This document shows positions 8,877 to 16,980 of a stretch of 64,000 nt of DNA, piece after piece. Numbering within the stretch: position 1 is the stretch's first letter; each line of letters begins with the position of its first letter. The notes under the pieces were generated by a model. That model did not search any database, was not told the origin of the DNA, and saw nothing but the letters and a program-made list of their open reading frames with translations. The translations under genes were made by a program, and so were the position numbers. Source of the stretch: Rhodospirillaceae bacterium (GTDB lineage Bacteria > Pseudomonadota > Alphaproteobacteria > SHVZ01); assembly GCA_016792585.1 (NCBI GenBank), contig JAEULB010000026.1:1-64000 (forward strand), written 5' to 3'.

Positions 8877-10324
8877 GCGTCGTCCTCGGCCTCGACATCG
8901 GCACGACCTCGACCATCGGCATCCTGATCCGGCTGCCGGGCGAGGTCCTGGGAACGGCCTCGCGTCCGGCGACGCTGTCCTCGCCGCGCCCCGGCTGGGC
9001 CGAGGAGGATCCGCGGCAATGGTGGGCGAATGTCGGCGAGATCGCGCGCGAGCTGATGGGGTGCATCGGGCCGGAAGAGCTGAAAGGCATCGGCGTCACC
9101 GGCATGCTGCCGGCGGTCGTGCTGCTCGACGAACGCGGCGAGCTGCTGCGCCCCAGCATCCAGCAGAGCGATGCGCGCTGCGGCGCCGAGGTCGAGGCGC
9201 TGCGCGCGGAGGTCGACGAGACCGCGTTCCTCAAGCGCGCCGGCAACGGCATCAACCAGCAGCTGGTGGCGCCGAAGCTGCGCTGGCTCGCGGCGCACGA
9301 GCCGGAGGTCTTCGCCCGCATCGCGACCGTCTTCGGCTCCTACGACTACGTCAACTGGCGGCTGACCGGCGTGTCGGCGATCGAGCAGAACTGGGCGCTG
9401 GAGGCGGGCTTCGTCGATCTGACGACCCGGGAGGTCGCCGACGACCTGGTCGCGCTCGCCCGCGTCCCGCGCGCAACGCTGCCGCCGCGGTCGGTCTCGC
9501 ACGCGATCCTCGGGCGCGTCACCGCGGCCGCGGCGGCGGAGACCGGGCTTCCCGCCGGCGTGCCGGTGGTCGGCGGCGGCGCCGACCTGATCGCTTCCGC
9601 GCTCGGCGCCGGCGTGGTCAGCCCCGGCGACGTGCTGCTCAAGTTCGGCGGCTCGGTCGACGTGCTGATCGCCACCGACAGGGCGGCACCCGATGCGCGC
9701 CTCTATCTCGATCATCACCTGGTGCCCGGCCTCTACATGCCGAACGGCTGCATGGCCACCGGCGGCTCCGGCCTCAACTGGTTCGTCGAGACCTTCGGCG
9801 GCGGCCGCTCGCATCGCGATCTCGACCGCCTTGCCGAGGCCGTGCCGGCCGGCGCCGACGGCGTCGCGATCCTGCCGTACTTCCTCGGCGAGAAAACGCC
9901 GATCCACGATCCTGAGGCGCGCGGTGCCTTCACGGGGCTCAGCCTCGCGCATGGCATCGGCCATCTGTGGCGGGCGCTGCTGGAAGCCTATGCCTATGCG
10001 ATCCGCCATCACATCGAAGTGCTGAGCGAGATCGGCCATCGCACCGAGACCTACCTCGCCTCCGACGGCGGCTCGCGCAGCGATGTCTGGATGCGGATCG
10101 TCGCCGACGTGATCGAGGCGCCGGTCCAGCGCCTCGACGGCCATCCGGGATCCTGCCTCGGCGCGGCGTGGACCGCTGCGATCGGCTGCGGCCTTGCCGA
10201 CGACTGGATGGGCGCGGCGCGCTTCGTCTCGAAAGGCGAGCTGGTTCGGCCGGATCCGGCGAACGCCGCCACCTACCGCGCCGGCTACGCGCGATTCAGA
10301 GAGCTCTATCGGCGCCTTTCGTAG
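8873..10324 (+). CDS. FGGY-family carbohydrate kinase (xylulokinase-like)
   Basis: ATP-dependent sugar kinase, 483 residues. The phosphate-1 loop LDIGTT (6-11), the region GVTGMLPAVVLLDERG with the substrate-proximal strand, the FGGY_C start and the adenosine motif LASDGGSRSD near residue 400 are present. The spacing and QQSDARC segment resemble xylulose/ribulose-type kinases but the sugar is not determined. It is coupled by an ATGA overlap to the BtpA-family gene, implying equimolar synthesis and a shared pathway. It is convergent with the amidase gene, one base separating the stop codons. Confidence 0.9.
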   Translation: MSVVLGLDIGTTSTIGILIRLPGEVLGTASRPATLSSPRPGWAEEDPRQWWANVGEIARELMGCIGPEELKGIGVTGMLPAVVLLDERGELLRPSIQQSDARCGAEVEALRAEVDETAFLKRAGNGINQQLVAPKLRWLAAHEPEVFARIATVFGSYDYVNWRLTGVSAIEQNWALEAGFVDLTTREVADDLVALARVPRATLPPRSVSHAILGRVTAAAAAETGLPAGVPVVGGGADLIASALGAGVVSPGDVLLKFGGSVDVLIATDRAAPDARLYLDHHLVPGLYMPNGCMATGGSGLNWFVETFGGGRSHRDLDRLAEAVPAGADGVAILPYFLGEKTPIHDPEARGAFTGLSLAHGIGHLWRALLEAYAYAIRHHIEVLSEIGHRTETYLASDGGSRSDVWMRIVADVIEAPVQRLDGHPGSCLGAAWTAAIGCGLADDWMGAARFVSKGELVRPDPANAATYRAGYARFRELYRRLS

Positions 10325-10325
10325 C

Positions 10326-11762
10326 TCACACGCCCGGCGGCGGCCGCTTGCGAACCCATTGGCTCGCCTGGTCGTAGGCGTGCGCCAATTTGAGGCAGGC
10401 GAGCTCGGCGTGGTTGGGGCCGACGATCTGCAGGCCCATCGGCAACCCGTTGTCGCCGAAGCCGGCCGGCACCGCGAGCGCCGGGCCGCCCCACATCGTC
10501 GCCGGCAGCACCACCTTCATCCACTCGTGATACGTGGTCATCGCTCGGCCCGCGATCTCGGTCGGCCACACGGTCTCGACCGGGAACGGGAAGAGCTGCG
10601 CGGTCGGCAGCACGAAGAAATCGTACTTCGTGAAGAACCGCAGCAGCGACTTGTACCAGGCGCTCCGCACCTGACCGGCGGCGGTGATGTCGAAGGCGCT
10701 GAGGTTGAGCCCGCTTTCGACCTCGAAGATCATCTGCTTGTTCAGATAGGCGCGCTTCAACGGGTTGTCGTAGAAGGCCTTGCCGTTGCCGCCCGACTGC
10801 CAGGCGCGGAGCTTGAGCCAGGCGCGCCACATGTCGTCGACCGGATAGTCGGGAATCGCGTCCTCGACGATGCAGCCGATCTCCTCGAAGGTCTTCAGCG
10901 CCGTCCGGCAGGTCTCGAGCACGCCCGCCTCGTAGGGCAGGTAGCCGTTGAAGTCGCCGAGAAAGGCGATCCTCGTGCCCTTGAAGTCGCGTTTCAGCGA
11001 TCCGGCGAAGACGGAGGGGTCGGATGCGATCGACAGCGGCACGCGCGCGTCGTAGCCCGATTGCACGGTGAGCAGCATCGCCAGGTCCGGCACGGTGCGG
11101 GCCATCGGGCCGGCTGTGCCCATCGTCGGCAGGTAGAGGTCGCTCTCGTCCGACGGCACGCGGCCGGTCGAGGGGCGGAAGCCGAAGACGTTGTTCCAGC
11201 CGGCCGGGTTGCGGAGCGAGCCGCCATAGTCGCTGCCGTCGGCGACGCTCAAGAGGCGCATCGCCAGCGCCACCGCGGCTCCGCCGCTGGAGCCGCCGGG
11301 CGTGCGCGAGAGGTCGTAGGGATTCCGGGACGGGCCGAACACCGGGTTGGTCGTGTGCGAGCCGAGCCCGAACTGCGGCACGTTGGTCTTGCCGATGAAG
11401 ATCGCGCCGGCGTGTCTCATCCGCTCGACCTGGATGGAATCGGTCTCCGGCATGAAGTCCTTGAGCAGCGGCGAGCCCTTGGTGGTGGGCAGGCCGCGCA
11501 CATTGTCGAGATCCTTCACCGCCTGCGGCAGCCCGTGCATCGGGCCCATGACCTGGCCTCTCGCCAGCATCGCGTCCTTCTCCGCGGCCTCGGACATGAG
11601 GCTCGCCCGGTCGCGGAGCGAGACGATCGCATTGACCTTCGGGTTCAGCCGCTCGATCCGGTCGAGCGTCGCGGTCATGACCTCGGCCGAGGAGACCTTC
11701 TTCGTGCGGATGGCCTCCGAAAGCTGGAGCGCGTCCATCTCGTGGATCGAGGCGGGAAGCAT
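10326..11762 (-). CDS. Amidase signature family enzyme
   Basis: A 478-residue amidase of the GatA/AmiE-signature family, hydrolysing an unknown amide. The Ser-cisSer-Lys triad is visible: Lys in GLPQAVKDL (about 81), the glycine/serine loop SRTPGGSSGGAA with the cis-Ser, and the nucleophile region SDYGGSLRNPAG. One departure is Tyr in GSDYGG where Thr or Ile is usual. ATG at 11760-11762 was selected because the family N-terminus and an AGGAG 12 bases upstream fit; ATG at 11738 is an alternative. Divergent from the DUF3297 gene with 110 bases between them. Confidence 0.88.
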   Translation of the reverse strand: MLPASIHEMDALQLSEAIRTKKVSSAEVMTATLDRIERLNPKVNAIVSLRDRASLMSEAAEKDAMLARGQVMGPMHGLPQAVKDLDNVRGLPTTKGSPLLKDFMPETDSIQVERMRHAGAIFIGKTNVPQFGLGSHTTNPVFGPSRNPYDLSRTPGGSSGGAAVALAMRLLSVADGSDYGGSLRNPAGWNNVFGFRPSTGRVPSDESDLYLPTMGTAGPMARTVPDLAMLLTVQSGYDARVPLSIASDPSVFAGSLKRDFKGTRIAFLGDFNGYLPYEAGVLETCRTALKTFEEIGCIVEDAIPDYPVDDMWRAWLKLRAWQSGGNGKAFYDNPLKRAYLNKQMIFEVESGLNLSAFDITAAGQVRSAWYKSLLRFFTKYDFFVLPTAQLFPFPVETVWPTEIAGRAMTTYHEWMKVVLPATMWGGPALAVPAGFGDNGLPMGLQIVGPNHAELACLKLAHAYDQASQWVRKRPPPGV

Positions 11763-11872
11763 CGTCGGGGGAATCTCCTGGTGGGGCCGGGATACTAGCC
11801 GATTGGCAGGAGGGCCGGCGGCTTGTATCACCGGGGGAGCAACGTCAGCATCGAGAGCCCCCAGAGAACCCA

Positions 11873-12124
11873 ATGACCGACCAGCTTCCCGACCGTCTCT
11901 CCAACAATCCCGAGAGCCCGCACTACGACGAGCCGCTGCTGACCCGCGGCGTCGGCATCCGCTTCAACGGCAAGGAGAAGACCAACGTCGAGGAGTACTG
12001 CGTCAGCGAGGGCTGGATCAAGGTCGCGGCCGGGAAGTCCCTCGACCGCAAGGGCAACCCGCTGACGATCACGCTGAAGGGCAAGGTCGAGCCCTTCTTC
12101 CACGATGCGGAAAAGAAGGAGTAG
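11873..12124 (+). CDS. DUF3297 family protein
   Basis: An 83-residue soluble protein matching the small DUF3297 family, widespread in proteobacteria and of unknown function. Characteristic segments are DRLSNNPESPHYDE, GIRFNGKEKTNVEEYC and the C-terminal GNPLTITLKGKVEPFF. Some databases mislabel relatives as glutathione peroxidase; nothing here supports that, as there is no catalytic Cys/Sec context. It sits four bases upstream of an SDR gene on the same strand and probably shares its transcript; the SDR's ribosome site lies inside the end of this gene. Confidence 0.85.
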   Translation: MTDQLPDRLSNNPESPHYDEPLLTRGVGIRFNGKEKTNVEEYCVSEGWIKVAAGKSLDRKGNPLTITLKGKVEPFFHDAEKKE

Positions 12125-12128
12125 GGGG

Positions 12129-12965
12129 ATGTTCAAGCTCGACGGCAAGGTCGCGATCGTCACCGGCGCCACCAGCGGCATCGGCGTCTCGATCGCCGAG
12201 AAGTTCGTGGAGGCGGGTGCCAAGGTGGTGATCGCCGGGCGGCGCAGGGCGGAGGGCGAGGCCGTGGCGAAGCGCCTCGGCGCCCAGGTGCGCTTCAAGC
12301 AGACCGACGTCACCGACGAGGCCCAGATGAAGGCGCTGATCGCGGATGCGCTCTCGGGCTTCGGCCGTCTCGACTGCATCGTCAACAATGCCGGCGGGCC
12401 TGGCCCGGTCGGCTCGATCGAGACGATCCCGGTCGACGGCTTCGATGCCTGCGTCGCGCTCAACTGCCGCTCGGTGATGCTCGGCATGAAGCTGACCGCG
12501 CCGATCTTCAGGAAGCAGCGCTCGGGCTCGATCATCAATGTCGGCAGCATCGCCGCGCTTCGCGCCGGCTTCTCCTCGTCGATGGTCTACTCGATGGCCA
12601 AGGCCGGCGTCGTGCATCTCACCAAGGTCGTGGCGATGGAGCTCGCCGAGGCAAACGTGCGCGTCAACTCGATCTCGCCCGGCGCCATCGCCACCGGCAT
12701 CTTCGGCAAGGCGCTGGGTGCGGCCGACCCGGAGAGGACCGCTGCGATCGCCCGGCAGGTCCTGGCCAAGGCGCAGCCGATCCCGCGCGCCGGACTGCCG
12801 GAGGACATCGCCGGTGCAGCCGTGTACCTGGCCTCGGACGAGTCCAGCTTCGTCACCGCGCACGACATCGTCATCGACGGCGGCATGATCGGCGGCCGCT
12901 TCTGGACCGCCCAGCAGGACGGCCTCAACAACATGCGGAAGGCATTCGGCGTCAGCGTCGAGTAG
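12129..12965 (+). CDS. Short-chain dehydrogenase/reductase
   Basis: Classical SDR, 278 residues. Cofactor motif TGATSGIG (about 12-19), NNAG (about 88-91), and the catalytic YSMAKAG (Tyr and Lys, about 156-162) with an upstream Ser are intact, so it should reduce or oxidise a carbonyl/hydroxyl with NAD(P)H. The substrate cannot be inferred. AGGAG from the end of the preceding DUF3297 gene provides the ribosome site for the ATG at 12129; the open frame extends slightly upstream but without a start context. The C-terminus is slightly longer than the usual 250 residues. Confidence 0.9.
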   Translation: MFKLDGKVAIVTGATSGIGVSIAEKFVEAGAKVVIAGRRRAEGEAVAKRLGAQVRFKQTDVTDEAQMKALIADALSGFGRLDCIVNNAGGPGPVGSIETIPVDGFDACVALNCRSVMLGMKLTAPIFRKQRSGSIINVGSIAALRAGFSSSMVYSMAKAGVVHLTKVVAMELAEANVRVNSISPGAIATGIFGKALGAADPERTAAIARQVLAKAQPIPRAGLPEDIAGAAVYLASDESSFVTAHDIVIDGGMIGGRFWTAQQDGLNNMRKAFGVSVE

Positions 12966-13024
12966 AGCGGAACCCATCCCCGTCGGGGGTGGTTTTATGG
13001 CGGGGGAGTCCGAGGAGGCCTGCC

Positions 13025-13789
13025 ATGAAGACCGCCCCTGCCGAGCTCCAGCACCTCAAGTTTCCTGGCGAAAGCGCCGCCTACCGGGCGGCGCGCAACG
13101 CGCTGCTGGCCGAGGAGATGGAGCTCCGTCGCCAGATCGAGCGCGTTGCCGAGCATCGCCGCGCCCTGCCGCCGGGCGGCAAGGTGCCGAAGGACTATGT
13201 CTTCGAAGGGCCGGAAGGCCCCGTGAAGATGTCGGAGCTGTTCACGCGCGGGCGCAAGACGCTCGCGGTCTACAGCTTCATGTTCGGCCCAGACGTGGAC
13301 GAGCCCTGCACCGGCTGCGCGCATTTCCTCGACGGGCTCGACGGCGCCGCCGAGCACATCGACCAGCGCGCCGACTTCGTCGTCGTCGCCAAGTCGCCGC
13401 TGGCGCGCATCCTCGAAGTTGCCCGCGACCGCGGCTGGCGGAAGCTCCGCCTGCTCTCATGCGCCGGCAACACCTACGACCGCGACTATTTCGGCGATTC
13501 GACCGCGCTGACCAAGGCGATGCGCAAGCAGCAGGACTTCAAGCCCGGCATCGAATGGGACATGCCGATCTTCAACGTCTTCCGCCGCGAAGGCAGGACG
13601 ATCCGGCATTTCTGGGGTTCGGAGCTGCTCTACGTGCCGGCCGAGCCCGGGCAGGAGTACCGGCACGACGACCTGCTCGACCCGCTCTGGAACTTCCTCG
13701 ACCTGACGCCGGAAGGCCGCGGCGACTTCGACCCGCAACTCAAATACGAGGCGCCTAAACCACCGGCGAGGCGCCGCCGTCGACGTTGA
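13025..13789 (+). CDS. DUF899 family thioredoxin-like protein
   Basis: A 254-residue member of DUF899, a family with a thioredoxin/AhpC-like fold. Core features are KMSELFTRGRKTLAVYSFMFG, the cysteine pair in CTGCAHFLDGLDG (about 96-108) and WDMPIFNVFRREG. Redox function is plausible but unproven. AGGAGG at 13013-13018 is spaced six bases from the ATG. The C-terminal tail is proline- and arginine-rich (six Arg at the end) and its last 35 bases overlap the convergent SDR gene, so the tail sequence is constrained by both frames. Confidence 0.85.
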   Translation: MKTAPAELQHLKFPGESAAYRAARNALLAEEMELRRQIERVAEHRRALPPGGKVPKDYVFEGPEGPVKMSELFTRGRKTLAVYSFMFGPDVDEPCTGCAHFLDGLDGAAEHIDQRADFVVVAKSPLARILEVARDRGWRKLRLLSCAGNTYDRDYFGDSTALTKAMRKQQDFKPGIEWDMPIFNVFRREGRTIRHFWGSELLYVPAEPGQEYRHDDLLDPLWNFLDLTPEGRGDFDPQLKYEAPKPPARRRRRR

Positions 13790-14537
13790 TCGCGGTGCCG
13801 TTGATGTAGCCGCCGGCGTCGGAGGCCAGGAAGCAGGCGATGTTGGCGAACTCCTGGGCGGTGCCGATGCGGCCGAGCGGCAGGTTCTTGCCCATGTTCT
13901 TGAGGAACTCGTCGTAGGAGACGTTGGTGCCCTGGCTCTTGTGCCGGCGGGCGTGCTGGTCGCTTTCGATCAACCCCACCAGCAGCGCGTTGACCAGCAC
14001 GTTGTTCGGCGCGCCTTCGCCGGCCAGCACCTTGGTCAGGGCCATTCCGGCGGCGCGGCTGATCGTCGTCGGCGCCGAGCCGGCGCCAGGCGTCTTGGCG
14101 CCGGTGTTGAGGACGTTGATGATCCGGCCCCATCTGCGCTCCGCCATCTGCGGCAGGCAGAGGCGCGCCAGGCGGATCGCGGCGAACAGCTTGAGGTCCA
14201 GGTCGTCCTGCCAGACCGCGTCGGTGACCTCGACGAACTTGCCGGTCTGCGACTTGCCGGCGTTGTTGACCAGGATGTCGACCTTGCCGAAGGCCTTGAT
14301 CGCCTCGTCATAGGCCTTCTGGCAGCCTTCGGCGGTGCCGACGTCGGCCGCGACCGCGTGGACGCGCGTCTTCGCCCGCTTCCTGATGTCGGCGACCGCT
14401 TCCTTCAGCACATCGTCGCGCCGAGCGACGATCACCACGTCGGCGCCGGAGGCCGCGAACTCGCTCGCCATCGCGAAGCCGAGACCCTTGCTGCCGCCGG
14501 TGATCAGCGCCGTGCGGCCGTCGAGACGAACGTCCAT
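13755..14537 (-). CDS. SDR-fold protein with non-canonical active site
   Basis: A 260-residue Rossmann-fold SDR with good cofactor motifs, TGGSKGLG (about 13-20) and NNAG (about 89-92). At the catalytic position, however, the segment reads SAPTTISRAAGMALTK: aligned with the usual YxxxK the Tyr is Thr and the Lys is Arg, and the upstream Ser is Asn/Thr. It may bind NAD(P) without classical chemistry or use other residues. AGAGGAG precedes the ATG at 14535-14537. It lies 13 bases downstream of the HpaI-type aldolase gene on the same strand and is probably cotranscribed with it. Confidence 0.87.
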   Translation of the reverse strand: MDVRLDGRTALITGGSKGLGFAMASEFAASGADVVIVARRDDVLKEAVADIRKRAKTRVHAVAADVGTAEGCQKAYDEAIKAFGKVDILVNNAGKSQTGKFVEVTDAVWQDDLDLKLFAAIRLARLCLPQMAERRWGRIINVLNTGAKTPGAGSAPTTISRAAGMALTKVLAGEGAPNNVLVNALLVGLIESDQHARRHKSQGTNVSYDEFLKNMGKNLPLGRIGTAQEFANIACFLASDAGGYINGTAINVDGGASPVV

Positions 14538-14550
14538 CGGAGGACTCCTC

Positions 14551-15315
14551 TTAGGGGAACTGCTTCCTGACCATGTCGATGTCGGCCCTGGCGGCACCGC
14601 GCATCAGCGTCAGCTCGGTCGCCGCGGCGATCATGCTGTAGCCCTGGCCGAACAGGCTCAAGACCGTGTGCTTGCCGTAAGGCACGATGCCGGCGGCCTT
14701 GCCGGCGCGCTGGATGCCGGCGAAGGCGGTGTCGATCGCCTTCTGCAGGTCGGGGTGGTCCCACTGCCGGAAGCAGCCCAGCGTGCCGGAGAGATCGTTG
14801 GGGCCGATGTAGCAGGCGTCCACGCCTTCGACGCCGGCGATCGCGTCGATGTTGGCGACCGCCTTCTCGGACTCGATCTGCACGACCAGCAGCAGGCGCT
14901 CGTGCGCGGTGCGGCCATAGGCGTCGATATCGGGCTCGGTGCCGAGATGGCGGAGCGGGCCGAAGCCGCGATAGCCCTTCGGCGGATAGCGGCAGGCGGC
15001 GACCGCGGCCTTCGCCTGCTCGGCGGTCTCCACCATCGGCACCATGATCGACTCGACGCCGACATCGAGGATGCGCTTCAGGTACACCGCGTCGTTCCAC
15101 GGCACGCGCACCACCGGCGGGCAGTCGTAGGCGGCCAGCGTCTGCAGGTGCGGGATCGTCTCGGCGAGGCCCTGCGGCCCATGCTCCTGGTCGAGGAACA
15201 GGAAATCGTAGCCGGACGCCGCCAGCGTCTCGGTGATCACGGTCGAAAGGCCGGCGGTCCAGACGCCGTAGCACTTCCGTCCGGCCTTGAGGCGTTCCTT
15301 GAGGCGATTGGTCAT
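14551..15315 (-). CDS. HpcH/HpaI-family class II aldolase
   Basis: A 254-residue member of the HpcH/HpaI (2-keto-3-deoxy-L-rhamnonate/4-hydroxy-2-oxoheptanedioate aldolase) family, which splits 2-oxo acids into pyruvate and an aldehyde using a divalent metal. The family strands FLFLDQEHGP (about 39-48), VQIES (metal Glu, about 149) and YIGPNDLSG (metal Asp, about 172-180) are present. The physiological substrate is not shown. The start at 15315 gives the normal N-terminus; the ribosome site is weak (GGAACC). It heads a two-gene unit with the atypical SDR gene. Confidence 0.88.
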   Translation of the reverse strand: MTNRLKERLKAGRKCYGVWTAGLSTVITETLAASGYDFLFLDQEHGPQGLAETIPHLQTLAAYDCPPVVRVPWNDAVYLKRILDVGVESIMVPMVETAEQAKAAVAACRYPPKGYRGFGPLRHLGTEPDIDAYGRTAHERLLLVVQIESEKAVANIDAIAGVEGVDACYIGPNDLSGTLGCFRQWDHPDLQKAIDTAFAGIQRAGKAAGIVPYGKHTVLSLFGQGYSMIAAATELTLMRGAARADIDMVRKQFP

Positions 15316-15414
15316 GGATCGGTTCCGTTGGGGAGCGGGTCGCGTTGGCAAGGAGTGTCGTTTCAGGGATGATCGCCGCGCAAGCCGATTTCACGCTTGA
15401 GGGAACGATCCGAA

Positions 15415-15744
15415 ATGCATGTGCGCTGCGCGATCTTCGAAGGCGTCGTCGCCGAGTCCGACCAGCCGAAATTCGACGCCTTCATCCAGGAACGGGTTGT
15501 CCCGATCATATCGGGCTTCCCGAAGATCCGGGCGATGCGCGTGCTGCGCACCAAGTCGGTCGAGGACAACGGCCCGCCGGTCTACCAGATCTTCGAGCTG
15601 CAGTTCGACACGGCCGAGGACGCCGCCGCCGCGCTGGCGACGCCGAAGCGGGCCGAATCCCGCGCGGCGCTGGCCGAGATCATGCCGCTGTTCAAGGGCC
15701 GCATCTATCACCTCAACCTGAACCTGACCGAGCGCCGCCCCTGA
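15415..15744 (+). CDS. Small dimeric alpha/beta-barrel (EthD/ABM-like) protein
   Basis: A 109-residue protein with the ferredoxin-like pattern of dimeric alpha-beta barrel (EthD, ABM or stress-response A/B barrel) proteins: strand HVRCAIFEGV, helix, strand RAMRVLRTKS, strand VYQIFELQFD, helix DAAAALATPKRAE. Members can be monooxygenases, muconolactone-type isomerases or accessory proteins; no catalytic residue can be assigned. The stop overlaps the ATG of the FMN oxidase gene (TGATG at 15742-15746), so the two are translationally coupled, suggesting it handles or protects the oxidase's product. Confidence 0.7.
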   Translation: MHVRCAIFEGVVAESDQPKFDAFIQERVVPIISGFPKIRAMRVLRTKSVEDNGPPVYQIFELQFDTAEDAAAALATPKRAESRAALAEIMPLFKGRIYHLNLNLTERRP

Positions 15745-16895
15745 TGGCCGGGCTCGACCGCTGCTTCAACGTCGACGACCTGCGGCTGGCGGCGAAGCGC
15801 CGGCTGCCGCGCGGCATCTTCGAATATGTCGACCGCGGCACCGAGGGCGAGGTCTCCCTGCGCGAGAACCGTGCCGCCTTCGACCGCATCCGGATCCTGC
15901 CGCGCGTGCTCGAGGACGTCTCGGCGCGCACCACCGGGACGACGCTGTTCGGCAAAGCCCAGACGATGCCGATGGCGATCGCGCCGATGAGCCCGGCCGG
16001 ACTTTTGTGGCACGAGGGCGAGCTGGCGCTGGCCCGTGCCGCCAAGGCCGCGGGCATCCCCTACACGCTGCCGACGGAGTCGATGACCGCGATCGAGAAG
16101 ATCGCCGAGGTCGGCGGCACGCAATGGTTCCAGCTCTATCTCTGGAACCATCGCCCGCACTCCTATGCGCTGCTCGACCGCGTCATCGATCTCGGATTCG
16201 AGGCGCTGCTGGTCACGGTCGACACCGCGACGATGCCCAATCGCGAGTTCAACAGCCGGAACGGCTTCGCGATGCCGATACGGCCGTCGCTCCGCGCCGG
16301 CTGGGACGTGGCGATGCACCCCGGCTGGCTGTTCGGCACGCTCGCGCGCTACGTGCTGACCTCCGGCCTGCCGGCCGCGGTCAACCATCCGGAGGGCTAT
16401 CGCGAGGCGATCTTCCGAAGCCCTCCCGATGACGCGACCGGCATCGACCGGCGGACGACCTGGGACGACATCAGGATGCTCCGGAAGATGTGGCCGCGCA
16501 CGCTGCTGGTGAAAGGCATCCTGCATCCCGACGACGCCAGGAAGGCGATCGAGGCCGGCGCCGACGGCGTGGTCGTGTCCAATCACGGCGGCCGCAACTT
16601 CGACTCGGCCGTCGCCTCGATCGACGCGCTGCCGGCGGTCGCCGATGCGGTCGGGACCAAGGGCACCGTCCTGCTCGACAGCGGCATCCGCCGCGGCAGC
16701 GACGTCGCCAAGGCGCTGGCGCTGGGGGCCAAGGCGGTGCTGGTCGGTCGCGCCGCGCTCTACGGCATCGCCGTCGCCGGCGAGGCCGGGGCATCTCATG
16801 CGCTCGAGATGCTGCGCGCCGAGCTCGACAAGACGATGGGCTTCGCCGGCTGCCGCGACGTGGACGCAATCGGCCGCGCCCTGGTGGCGCCTTAA
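15744..16895 (+). CDS. FMN-dependent alpha-hydroxy-acid oxidase/dehydrogenase
   Basis: A 383-residue flavoprotein of the glycolate oxidase/lactate dehydrogenase family, oxidising an (S)-2-hydroxy acid to the 2-oxo acid. The N-terminal FEYVDRGTEGEVSLREN, the FMN-contact IAPMSPAG, the lysine in LLVKGI (about 252-257) and the catalytic histidine in SNHGGRNFD (about 279-287), with DSGIRRGSDVAKALALGA binding phosphate, are all intact. Substrate is unknown. Translation is coupled to the small barrel gene upstream. Its TAA stop lies in a TTAA that also borders a receiver-domain remnant on the other strand. Confidence 0.92.
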   Translation: MAGLDRCFNVDDLRLAAKRRLPRGIFEYVDRGTEGEVSLRENRAAFDRIRILPRVLEDVSARTTGTTLFGKAQTMPMAIAPMSPAGLLWHEGELALARAAKAAGIPYTLPTESMTAIEKIAEVGGTQWFQLYLWNHRPHSYALLDRVIDLGFEALLVTVDTATMPNREFNSRNGFAMPIRPSLRAGWDVAMHPGWLFGTLARYVLTSGLPAAVNHPEGYREAIFRSPPDDATGIDRRTTWDDIRMLRKMWPRTLLVKGILHPDDARKAIEAGADGVVVSNHGGRNFDSAVASIDALPAVADAVGTKGTVLLDSGIRRGSDVAKALALGAKAVLVGRAALYGIAVAGEAGASHALEMLRAELDKTMGFAGCRDVDAIGRALVAP

Positions 16896-16980
16896 GCCGG
16901 AGCAGCGCCGCGACCTTGTCGCGCAGCCGGGCCGCGGTGAACGGCCTTCTCAGGGAGTCGTTGACACGCAGGTCATCGCC
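16892..16980 (-). pseudogene. Remnant of a receiver (REC) domain, C-terminal end only
   Basis: Read on the minus strand from about 16980, a stretch without a start codon encodes NDSLRRPFTAARLRDKVAALLR, which matches the last strand and helix of a REC domain; compare LAKPFTAERLIETVDKILA in the neighbouring intact receiver. The conserved Lys is replaced by Arg. There is no room for the rest of a domain because the intact receiver gene ends at 16973. A one-base shift would place its end on the TTAA shared with the oxidase stop. I infer a decayed duplicate. Confidence 0.5.
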
